Made by a program: the position numbers and the translations under genes. This document shows positions 9,336 to 16,121 of a DNA stretch of 24,721 bases, one piece after another (the stretch's first letter is position 1; every line of letters starts with the position of its first letter). The notes under the pieces were generated by a model. That model saw only the letters and a list, made by a program, of their open reading frames with translations. It ran no database searches and was not told where the DNA came from. The DNA comes from Candidatus Cloacimonas sp. (GTDB lineage: Bacteria; Cloacimonadota; Cloacimonadia; Cloacimonadales; Cloacimonadaceae), in assembly GCA_035403355.1 (NCBI GenBank), contig DAONFA010000034.1, positions 1 through 24,721 of the forward strand, written 5' to 3'.

Positions 9336-10346
9336 ATGAAAAAGATATATATCCTCTTCACACTTACCCTGATTTGCTTAACTCCGCTTTTTGCTGGACG
9401 TTATGCAGGCGATTTTATGATGATTGGTTCGGGAGTGCGCGCCTTAGGAATGGGCGGAGCTTTCAGTTCTATTGCCGATGATGGTTCTGCCATTTACTGG
9501 AATCCTGGGGGTCTCAGTTTCATTACTGATTCCGAGGTCTCTGCTATGCACTGCTTCCTCTATAATAATCTTGCGTCCTACGACTTTGTAACCTATGCCC
9601 AGCCCTTACCTAATGATGTAACTATCTGTTTGAATGTTACCCGTTTAACGGTAAGCGATATTCCCCATTTTGATGAAAAGTATCTCATCGGCACTAATGT
9701 AGATCAACGGATAAATAATAGCTTGTATCACTTACCCGGAGTTCCCGATAGTAAATTCTCCAGCTATGATGATCTCTATCAATTTGCCTTCTCCAAGAAG
9801 ATACACTATGATGCCAATATGGGCTGGATGTTCTTTGCTGTTCCTTTTGATTTTGGGTTTGGGGGAACGGTTAAACTTATTAAACGGTCTATTTGGGATA
9901 GAACCGGAACCGGAACCGGCTTGGATATGGGTTTCAAAGTGAAGACCGATCTGGCTGTGATTTTTGACCAGGAAGACCTGGGCAATTTCAATTTCGGAAT
10001 CACTTTTCAAGACATTGGAGGCACCGATATTACATGGGATACCCCCAGTAAGATTACAGACGAAGTCCTGTTCAATACAAAAACCGGTATGTCGGTTGTG
10101 CAACCTTTGCCCAAATTGAAGTCCGTTGCTACCTTGGCTTATGATTATGATTATATTTATGATGGAACCTCTCATCTTGGGCTGGATTGGGAATACGACA
10201 AAAAGGGCAGTTTGCGATTGGGCTATTATGATAATAATTTTAGTGCGGGTGCCACTGTAAAATTATATGGCGTGATGCTTGATTATGCTCTCATCACTAA
10301 TCCTATCGGAATAAGCAACCGGTTAGGATTAAGGGTTAGATTTTAA
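9336..10346 (+). CDS. PorV/PorQ-family outer membrane beta-barrel protein
   Basis: The 336-residue protein starts with a clear signal peptide (KKIYILFTLTLICLTPLFA, cleavage near residue 20). The family signature follows at once: GSGVRALGMGGAFSSIADDG then AIYWNPGGLSF (about residues 30-60). The rest alternates polar and hydrophobic residues in beta-strand fashion and ends in VRF, the terminal aromatic expected for an outer-membrane barrel. In Bacteroidetes, PorV carries type IX substrates from the translocon to the PorU sortase, and PorQ acts in the attachment complex. Here the gene follows the C25 peptidase by 10 nt, with a GGGAG ribosome site. Assignment to PorV rather than PorQ or another UPF0164-like paralogue rests mainly on that adjacency. 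Confidence 0.85.
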   Translation: MKKIYILFTLTLICLTPLFAGRYAGDFMMIGSGVRALGMGGAFSSIADDGSAIYWNPGGLSFITDSEVSAMHCFLYNNLASYDFVTYAQPLPNDVTICLNVTRLTVSDIPHFDEKYLIGTNVDQRINNSLYHLPGVPDSKFSSYDDLYQFAFSKKIHYDANMGWMFFAVPFDFGFGGTVKLIKRSIWDRTGTGTGLDMGFKVKTDLAVIFDQEDLGNFNFGITFQDIGGTDITWDTPSKITDEVLFNTKTGMSVVQPLPKLKSVATLAYDYDYIYDGTSHLGLDWEYDKKGSLRLGYYDNNFSAGATVKLYGVMLDYALITNPIGISNRLGLRVRF

Positions 10347-10357
10347 GGAGTTTATAA

Positions 10358-11143
10358 ATGAAAAAGATATCCTTCTTAGCCGCCCTCATTATGCTGGTAT
10401 TACTATGTTCCTGTGCAGGAAATGATTCTCCCGAAAAGGATAAGATTCCTCCCACAACTCCCAAACTGATACCTCATCTTGGAGATACAGGGGACGATCC
10501 AATTACCATAGATGGCGCTCTTGTTAATCTGAACGACGATAATAATGGTATTGATGCTGTTTCGGACGGCAATTGGATAAAAGTTCCCTGGGAAAAATTC
10601 GTGGATAATGACTTAAGCCATGTAAAGGTCTTTCGCTATACAGAATCCAATCCTGAACCCAATTTAATCGCTACTGTTCCTGCTGCGGATAATTATTATC
10701 TGGATCAAAGCTCCCTGGTGGAAAGGCAGTGGTATTATTATTATGTTGAACTCTACGATGCCAGTGGTAATTTCAGTGTTTCGGATACTGTATCTTATGC
10801 TATTTTAGCTAAAAGTATTCTTACTTCTCCGGCAGATGGAGAATATGTTGATCCTACAGAATTGAGTTTATGTTGGGAAAGAGGTGATAGCCAAACCAAT
10901 AAATTCAAAGTTCTGCTTTGGGATAATGAAACCGGAAATTTGGTCTTTGATTACGATTATTATTATACCCCTAATGTAGAGCCGTCTCCACCACCGGAAT
11001 TTCCTTTCCCTGTTCTAACTCCTGCTCCTGTAAACGGACAGGTTTACCGGTGGCGGATAGATGCTTTTGATCTGGATTCGGAACATAATTTGGAAATGGG
11101 TTCCGAATCCTTGGAAAGAACTTTAATAATACACTATAACTGA
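10358..11143 (+). CDS. Hypothetical lipoprotein with fibronectin-type-III-like modules
   Basis: The 261-residue protein has a lipoprotein signal with lipobox L-C-S-C, so the lipidated residue would be Cys19, followed by an acidic, flexible stretch (GNDSPEKDK). The mature part appears to hold two beta-sandwich modules. One, at about residues 70-150, reads like a fibronectin type III fold (HVKVFRYTES, YYYYVELYDASGNFS). The second, at about 155-255, has WERGDSQTNKFKVLLWD and YRWRIDAFD. A short proline-rich stretch (PSPPPEFPFP) lies between strands. It begins 11 nt after the PorV-like gene with an AAGGAG site and closes the peptidase/PorV group, so it may be an accessory envelope protein of that system. 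I do not recognise a specific family, and the role is unknown. Confidence 0.75.
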   Translation: MKKISFLAALIMLVLLCSCAGNDSPEKDKIPPTTPKLIPHLGDTGDDPITIDGALVNLNDDNNGIDAVSDGNWIKVPWEKFVDNDLSHVKVFRYTESNPEPNLIATVPAADNYYLDQSSLVERQWYYYYVELYDASGNFSVSDTVSYAILAKSILTSPADGEYVDPTELSLCWERGDSQTNKFKVLLWDNETGNLVFDYDYYYTPNVEPSPPPEFPFPVLTPAPVNGQVYRWRIDAFDLDSEHNLEMGSESLERTLIIHYN

Positions 11144-11259
11144 TTAGTCAGAATAAAGGGACAGCATCTTTAGCAGTATAAAGATAATGCAGTTACAGAA
11201 AAATCTTGACTTGAACAGCCAAGTTTAGAATGTTACGCAAAATAAAAAGAGAGGATATT
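11144..11259 (+). promoter_or_regulatory. Intergenic gap with weak hairpin; likely start of a second transcription unit
   Basis: This is the only sizeable gap in the plus-strand block. It contains a 7-bp perfect AT-rich stem (ATCTTTA at 11166-11172, TAAAGAT at 11179-11185, 6-nt loop) with no following T-run. It also has TTGACT (11206-11211) followed by TAGAAT (11226-11231), but the 14-base spacer is short for a sigma-70 promoter. A promoter for the SLBB/wzc/ispE genes is plausible here but not demonstrated. Confidence 0.3.
11251..11254 (+). promoter_or_regulatory. Ribosome binding site supporting a GTG start
   Basis: GAGG (within AAGAGAGG) lies five bases before the GTG at 11260. The in-frame ATG at 11230 lacks such a site and would place ten charged residues before the signal peptide, so the GTG start is preferred. 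Confidence 0.55.
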
Positions 11260-11742
11260 GTGAAGAAAACACTGTTAGTGCTAATACTTGCCAGTGTTGC
11301 ACTGGTTTTGTTCAGCCAGCAGACGATTAACTTTACCCCGTCTTCAAACATATCGGCTTATTCTTATGAAGGAATCCGCAGCGGGGTGGAAAAGCTGAAG
11401 ATGAATAATTATATCTTAGGACAGGTTTATAAACCCGGCTTATATACTGTCCCTGACGATACTGATTTCTTAACCCTGCTTTCGTTAGCCGGGGGACCCA
11501 GAGAAGATGCCAAACTTTCTAAAATTAGAATTGTCCGTCCTTCGTCCGAAGGTGAAAAAGTTATTTGGGTAAATTTCAAAAAGTATCTGGAAACCGGTGA
11601 TCCTACCCTCATTCCAGAATTAAAACCAGGTGACACAATTATTGTATCGGGAACTATCTTCTATGCTATATCCAAAGTAGCCAGTTTCCTCTCTGATATA
11701 ACTATTGCCCTGGGTGTATATAACATAGTAACTGGCTTTTAA
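11260..11742 (+). CDS. Short secreted SLBB-domain protein, polysaccharide export-like
   Basis: From GTG 11260 the product is 160 residues. A signal peptide (KKTLLVLILASVALVLFSQQ) is followed by one SLBB/beta-grasp module at about residues 50-130: YILGQVYKPGLYTVPDDTD, then LLSLAGGPREDAKLSKIRIV and, later, ELKPGDTIIVSG. These phrases are typical of Wza/polysaccharide export proteins. The poly-export domain and outer-membrane helix of full Wza (about 380 residues) are absent. A hydrophobic stretch near the C-terminus (ISKVASFLSDITIALGVYN) could be a membrane anchor. It lies 14 nt upstream of the Wzc-like kinase and probably works with it as a periplasmic partner in exopolysaccharide or capsule export. 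An alternative ATG start at 11230 gives 170 residues. Confidence 0.8.
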   Translation: MKKTLLVLILASVALVLFSQQTINFTPSSNISAYSYEGIRSGVEKLKMNNYILGQVYKPGLYTVPDDTDFLTLLSLAGGPREDAKLSKIRIVRPSSEGEKVIWVNFKKYLETGDPTLIPELKPGDTIIVSGTIFYAISKVASFLSDITIALGVYNIVTGF

Positions 11743-11756
11743 GAGGGAGAGTTTCA

Positions 11757-14045
11757 ATGCTGGAAAATGAAAATAATCAAGTGCCCGTGCAAGAGGAAAT
11801 AAGATTATCAGATTATTTTAGAATAATTTTGCAATACCGCTATCTCATAATTCTGATTTTTTTGCTGGTTTTAGTTGGGACTGTCTATTACACTGCTCGG
11901 TTACCTAAAATATATTCCACCTCTGCTAGAATCCTGCTGGAAGATGCCAATAAACAAAGTGATCTGATGTTCCTTTCTACCGGCGGTTTAGGCAAAAACA
12001 CCTTAGATAACCAGATAGAACTTATTCGCAGTAAACCCATAATGAACCTTGCTTGGGAAATTATGAAAAAATATCCTGATTGGGATACTTTTCCTGCCAG
12101 CCAGGCAGCTGATCCTGCTTCTACTTTGGGGAGGATGAAAGTAGAATCCAAAAGAGAAACGGATATTCTTACTATTAGCTTTGAATCTACCAATCCTACT
12201 GAAGCAATGGCAGCTGTAAATTCTATCGCTGAAGCAATTCAACAACAAAATACCCAATATGCCCGTTTGGAATTTACTACTATCCGTGAATTTCTGGAAA
12301 CTCAGCTGGATGCCATTTCCCGTCGGTTACAAAGCTCTGAAAATGACTTGCGGGAATTTAAGAATCTGAATAAGCTTACTCAATTAACGGAAGAAACAAC
12401 AAAGCTGATTGAACAGGCATCGGATGTAGAAGCCAAATATGAAGAAGCATTAACCGATCAAGCAGTAAAAGCCAAGTCATTAGATTTGCTGAACCGCCAG
12501 TTACAGGAACAGGATTCTCTGCTGGTGAATGTTGATAATATTATTAAGACACCTTATATCAATGAACTGCGCAAGCAAATTGTAGATACTCAATCCCTAA
12601 TCACCAAACTGGTTACGAAGAATGAATATCCCTTGGATCATCCTCAAATTCAGCTTCTCTATCGGGAAATTGAAAATGCCAAGGAGAAATTAGACCAGGA
12701 AATTAGGAAACTGGTAAATTTATCGGTAACTGACGATCCTCTTTCCACAAGAAGTAATCTTTTAACCAGCATAGTTCAGGCAAATATAGACCTGGAAATG
12801 GCAAGAGCCAAAGTTGACGGCTTGGAACAAACCAAAGAAATGTATAATCAGCGCTTGATTGCCATTCCCAATACGGAACTGGAATTGGCAAGATTAACCC
12901 GAAACCTGATGCTGGATGAAAAAATCCATAGTATGATGATGGAGAAATATGAAGATGCTAAAATTGCTGAACAGGCAAAGATTGGAAATATCCGCATCAT
13001 TGACTATGCAGAACGTCCTACTGTTCCCATTAAACCTCGTGTTTCTATGAATATTCTGGTTGGTGTAATTATCGGTCTGGGTTTAGGAATTGGAACTGTC
13101 TTTTTGGTGCATTCTCTGGATACGAAATTGCGCACTCTGGAAGATATGGAAAATTATGTGCGTTTACCTATTACCGGGACTATTCCTGTTATTCATGAAC
13201 TCGAATCCAAATTGCAGGAATTCAATGAAATGATTAACACTGCAACAGGAGAAAATCGTGAACAGCTAACTCGCTCTATGCACTTTGTAATGATGCAGCT
13301 GGTTTCTCATTATGCTCCTAAATCTCCCACTGCTGAAGCATACAGAACTTTGCGCACCAATATCTTAGCCCATAAAGGAGAAGGTAGCGTTGCTATCCTG
13401 GTCACCTCTTCGGGACCCAAAGAAGGAAAATCCACCTCAATTTCTAACTTAGCTGTTGCTTTTTCGCAGATGAATAGTAAGGTTGTTTTGCTTGATATGG
13501 ACTTACGCCGTCCTACTTTACATAGTAAATTTGATTTGGAAAAGGAAAATGGCACCAGCGATTATCTGATTGATCCTGAAGTTGCCATTGATCAAGTTAT
13601 TAAACCAACCGGTATTCCTAATTTGGATGTTATTACCAGTGGCTTTATTCCCCCCAATCCTTCAGAGTTAATTGCCTCTCCAAGAACTGATGCCTTGCTG
13701 GAAGAGCTAAAATCCCGTTACGACTTTGTGCTGGTGGATTCTCCACCGTTAATTGCCGTTACAGATGCTCTTATTTTAACCAAAAAAGTTGATATGACTT
13801 ATCTTGTTGTCCGCTGTGGTTTTACTGATAAAGGCATCATCAAGCGCACCAAAGAATTGATGGAAAATGTGCAAGGCAGAATAGACGGTATCATTGTGAA
13901 TGGTATCTATGTGCAGAAGTATTATAGTAAACAGAATTATTATTACTATTACTACTATTACTATTACTATTACGGTGAAGAAGTACCCCAAAAGCAAAAG
14001 AGGAATGTTAACCGCTTCCTGCGCAAAAATAAATCTATTTCTTGA
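11757..14045 (+). CDS. Wzc-like polysaccharide co-polymerase / BY-type tyrosine kinase
   Basis: This 762-residue inner-membrane protein controls chain length and export of surface polysaccharide. A Wzz domain has a first membrane segment at about residues 28-47, followed by a long coiled-coil periplasmic region (about 165-410) and a GNVR-type proline-rich segment (ERPTVPIKPRV). The second membrane segment is at about 430-453. The cytoplasmic kinase shows the EX2RX2R oligomerisation motif (Glu527, Arg530, Arg533), Walker A GPKEGKST (553-560, Lys558), Walker A' LLDMD (579-583 region) and Walker B LVDSPP (Asp661). The C-terminus carries the expected tyrosine cluster in extreme form: YY at 722-723 plus twelve consecutive tyrosines at 728-739. 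The gene is preceded by GAGGGAGAG and the SLBB gene, and overlaps ispE by 41 nt. No Wzb-type phosphatase, Wza or glycosyltransferase gene is in the window. Confidence 0.93.
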   Translation: MLENENNQVPVQEEIRLSDYFRIILQYRYLIILIFLLVLVGTVYYTARLPKIYSTSARILLEDANKQSDLMFLSTGGLGKNTLDNQIELIRSKPIMNLAWEIMKKYPDWDTFPASQAADPASTLGRMKVESKRETDILTISFESTNPTEAMAAVNSIAEAIQQQNTQYARLEFTTIREFLETQLDAISRRLQSSENDLREFKNLNKLTQLTEETTKLIEQASDVEAKYEEALTDQAVKAKSLDLLNRQLQEQDSLLVNVDNIIKTPYINELRKQIVDTQSLITKLVTKNEYPLDHPQIQLLYREIENAKEKLDQEIRKLVNLSVTDDPLSTRSNLLTSIVQANIDLEMARAKVDGLEQTKEMYNQRLIAIPNTELELARLTRNLMLDEKIHSMMMEKYEDAKIAEQAKIGNIRIIDYAERPTVPIKPRVSMNILVGVIIGLGLGIGTVFLVHSLDTKLRTLEDMENYVRLPITGTIPVIHELESKLQEFNEMINTATGENREQLTRSMHFVMMQLVSHYAPKSPTAEAYRTLRTNILAHKGEGSVAILVTSSGPKEGKSTSISNLAVAFSQMNSKVVLLDMDLRRPTLHSKFDLEKENGTSDYLIDPEVAIDQVIKPTGIPNLDVITSGFIPPNPSELIASPRTDALLEELKSRYDFVLVDSPPLIAVTDALILTKKVDMTYLVVRCGFTDKGIIKRTKELMENVQGRIDGIIVNGIYVQKYYSKQNYYYYYYYYYYYYGEEVPQKQKRNVNRFLRKNKSIS
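13938..13973 (+). repeat. TAT/TAC microsatellite-like tract encoding twelve tyrosines
   Basis: Twelve consecutive tyrosine codons, a mix of TAT and TAC with no longer perfect period, lie near the 3' end of the Wzc-like gene. In BY-kinases this region is the autophosphorylation cluster. The mixed codons suggest selection for tyrosine rather than pure slippage of one trinucleotide. Confidence 0.9.
14000..14003 (+). promoter_or_regulatory. Ribosome-binding-like GAGG just before ispE start
   Basis: GAGG lies only one base before the ATG at 14005, which is closer than the usual spacing. The site is inside the wzc-like coding sequence, so ispE translation may depend on ribosomes finishing the upstream gene. 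Confidence 0.35.
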
Positions 14046-14832
14046 GCTTACTGGTAAGCTCCCTAATAACTATCATCAGGTCAATACTGTTCTCTGCAGT
14101 ATTGACCTGTTTGATATGTTAAGCTATGAGCTCATAGAATCCCCCGAAATAATTCTATCTTGCAATATCCCTTCCCTTGTTGCAACATCCAATCTTGTCT
14201 ATCGGGTTGCTGCCTATTTAAAAGAATGTTTTGCTGTCTCTGAAGGTATTAAGATTCACATTGATAAGCAGATACCGGTTGCAGCCGGCTTAGGTGGAGG
14301 CAGCAGTAATGCAGCCAATTGTATTTTGGCTTTGAATGAACTCTGGCAGCTAAATCTTTCCCGGCTGGAAATGCACGCAATTGCCTCTCTTTTTGGCAGT
14401 GATGTAAATTTCTTTCTGGAAGGTGGAACAGCGAAAGGGGATAACAGAGGAGAAGTGATAACCCCACTTCCTTTTATCTTTCTCAATAATATCTTATTGG
14501 TGAATCCCGGTTTAGCAATCTCAAGTGCTGAAGCTTATAAATTTGCCTCAGTTCCCTCAAAGCAGGAGCAGCGTATATTTGATCCTGCTAACCTGTTTAG
14601 CTCCTGTTTTAACCGTTTGGAAAAAGGGATCAGAAATGTCTATCCTGTAATTGATGAAATTATTAGGACAATTGGCAGTTTCGGAGCTAAAGCAGCTATG
14701 ATGAGTGGTAGCGGCTCAACTTGTTTTGGAATATTTGATAGTGAAACTGATTTGCAAGCTTGCCGGCAATATTTTAACCAAAAGGGTTTCTGGACTTATC
14801 CTGCCAAAACAATTAATAGCTCTCACAGATAA
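14005..14832 (+). CDS. ispE: 4-diphosphocytidyl-2-C-methyl-D-erythritol kinase
   Basis: This GHMP kinase phosphorylates CDP-methylerythritol in the MEP pathway of isoprenoid synthesis. From ATG 14005 it has 275 residues, near the usual 280-300. It shows the N-terminal AKINLFLELTGK with Lys8 and the glycine-rich ATP loop PVAAGLGGGSSNAA (91-104). GSDVNFFLEGGTA gives catalytic Asp133, and the C-terminal GHMP motif is SGSGSTCFGIF (about 233-243). The reading frame is open further upstream to 13900, but that part reads the poly-tyrosine tract out of frame (repeated Ile-Thr) and is not IspE-like. The gene overlaps the end of the Wzc-like gene by 41 nt. Two strong perfect inverted repeats lie in its first 35 codons. 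It is the last gene of the plus block. Confidence 0.94.
   Translation: MLTASCAKINLFLELTGKLPNNYHQVNTVLCSIDLFDMLSYELIESPEIILSCNIPSLVATSNLVYRVAAYLKECFAVSEGIKIHIDKQIPVAAGLGGGSSNAANCILALNELWQLNLSRLEMHAIASLFGSDVNFFLEGGTAKGDNRGEVITPLPFIFLNNILLVNPGLAISSAEAYKFASVPSKQEQRIFDPANLFSSCFNRLEKGIRNVYPVIDEIIRTIGSFGAKAAMMSGSGSTCFGIFDSETDLQACRQYFNQKGFWTYPAKTINSSHR
14044..14061 (+). repeat. Perfect 8-bp hairpin at the wzc stop codon
   Basis: GAGCTTAC (14044-14051) and GTAAGCTC (14054-14061) are perfect inverted copies separated by TG. The left arm overlaps the last two bases of the wzc-like TGA, and the whole element lies in the ispE coding sequence. No T-run follows, so it is not a classical terminator. Confidence 0.8.
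14077..14109 (+). repeat. Perfect 13-bp hairpin early in ispE
   Basis: CAGGTCAATACTG (14077-14089) and CAGTATTGACCTG (14097-14109) are perfect inverted copies with a 7-nt loop, inside ispE codons about 25-35. It starts 15 bases after the preceding hairpin. It could act as an mRNA-stability or attenuation structure, or be a protein-binding palindrome. The following bases (TTTGATATG) are not a proper terminator tail. Confidence 0.85.
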
Positions 14833-14891
14833 ATATCAGCTACTAAGGACACCGAAACCACTGAAAAGCTTTCCTCACAGATTTATAATTC
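14833..14891. other. Convergent intergenic spacer between ispE and guaD
   Basis: Fifty-nine bases separate the converging stop codons. A canonical bidirectional terminator (GC-rich stem with T-run) is not visible. There is only an AAAGCTTT palindrome and a long-loop pairing of short arms. The similar words CTCACAGATAAAT and CTCACAGATTTAT flank the first part. Confidence 0.5.
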
Positions 14892-16121
14892 TCAGTCCTC
14901 TGTTCCTATTTTTTCATTCCTTCCACCGATAAGGGTTTGGGTAACGGAAAACTCCTGCCCGCAAAAAACAAGCTGAGAAATTCCCTCTTCATTAAAAGAG
15001 TGATTTTCGGGGGTGCTTAAAAAGACAATATCTGCTTCTTTTCCTGTTTCTATGGAACCGATTTTACTCTCCAAACCAAGCAGTTTAGCACTACCCAAAG
15101 TTATATGGTATAGCGCCTTAGCTGGTAAAACAGGGTAACTGCTTTGACGGTAATTCATCATCTTGGTATGATAGAGCATATTCAAAGAAGTTCCTGCCCC
15201 TACATCGCTTCCCAAGCCATAATCAATTCTTGCTTCTTCAATTTTGGATAAAGGAAATTCTCCGCTTTTCAGGAAAAAATTGGAATCGGGGCAATGCGCT
15301 ATCTTGCATTTATTTGCAGCCAGCATCCGAATTTCCTTATCGCTTAGATGAAGGCAATGGGCAAAAATACTTTTTTCTGTCAGCAACCCTGCTTCTTGAT
15401 ATACTTCCGTATAATCCTGCACTCCGAATAGTTCTTGCACCAGTTTTATTTCATCTTTGTTTTCCGCCAGGTGGGTTTGAATCCAGGCATTATGTTCAAC
15501 GGCATATTTGGCAACCTCTTGCATCAATTTCAGAGAACAGGTAGGAGCAAAGCGGGGAGTAAAGATATAATCCAGTTTAGTATTTTTTCCGTGCCATTTC
15601 TCGTAAAGCAAGATGCTGTCCTCCAGTGCCTTATTGCTATCCTGTTGAAGAGCTGAAGGACAGTTTCTATCCATCAAGGTCATTCCGATTAAAGCCCTAA
15701 TTCCTATTTCTTCGGCAATGTTAAAAGCTGCATCACAAGCAGCAAAATATGGTGCCGTATAAATAACGGCAGTAGTGGTTCCCGCTTTCAGCATTGAGGC
15801 AAAGAACTCTCTGCTTATTTTTTTTGCGTATTCAACATTTTGCGAGCGTTCTTCTTCCGGAAAAACAAATTTATTCAGCCAGGGCAGTAACGCCGGTTCA
15901 TAAAATCCCCGAATGCGGTATTGGCTTAAATGGGTATGTAAATCTATAAAACCGGGCAAAGCGTATTCAGCGCTGCGGTCTTCATCAATTTTATCCCGAA
16001 ATTCTTTTTTAGGCGTTATCGCTGCTATTTTGCCTTCTGCGATGCTGATTACCCGTTCGGGCAAAAATTCTATCTTTTCACTAAAGACAGGGTTAACAAT
16101 GTTACAAAGGATGTCTATCAT
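14892..16121 (-). CDS. guaD: Guanine deaminase (amidohydrolase family)
   Basis: The 409-residue cytosolic zinc enzyme would convert guanine to xanthine in purine salvage or breakdown. Metal ligands of the amidohydrolase barrel are visible: His62 and His64 in DLHTHL, His217 in QTHLAEN with Glu220, His255 in FAHCLHLS, and Asp306 in GLGSDVGAG. Guanine-deaminase signatures are FTPRFAPTCS (187-196) and AHCPDSNFFLKSGEFPL (275-291), which separate it from the related TrzN/MtaD-type deaminases. Its ATG overlaps the upstream lipoprotein gene's TGA (ATGA), and it is the last gene of the six-gene minus-strand operon. Together with purD on the other strand it indicates both purine synthesis and salvage in this organism. 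Confidence 0.9.
   Translation of the reverse strand: MIDILCNIVNPVFSEKIEFLPERVISIAEGKIAAITPKKEFRDKIDEDRSAEYALPGFIDLHTHLSQYRIRGFYEPALLPWLNKFVFPEEERSQNVEYAKKISREFFASMLKAGTTTAVIYTAPYFAACDAAFNIAEEIGIRALIGMTLMDRNCPSALQQDSNKALEDSILLYEKWHGKNTKLDYIFTPRFAPTCSLKLMQEVAKYAVEHNAWIQTHLAENKDEIKLVQELFGVQDYTEVYQEAGLLTEKSIFAHCLHLSDKEIRMLAANKCKIAHCPDSNFFLKSGEFPLSKIEEARIDYGLGSDVGAGTSLNMLYHTKMMNYRQSSYPVLPAKALYHITLGSAKLLGLESKIGSIETGKEADIVFLSTPENHSFNEEGISQLVFCGQEFSVTQTLIGGRNEKIGTED

Noticed and set aside
13900..14004. Upstream part of the ispE-frame open reading frame
   Set aside because: It reads the poly-tyrosine codons out of frame as an Ile/Thr repeat and has no IspE similarity.
14833..14891. Bidirectional terminator between ispE and guaD
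   Set aside because: There is no GC-rich stem with a T-run on either strand.
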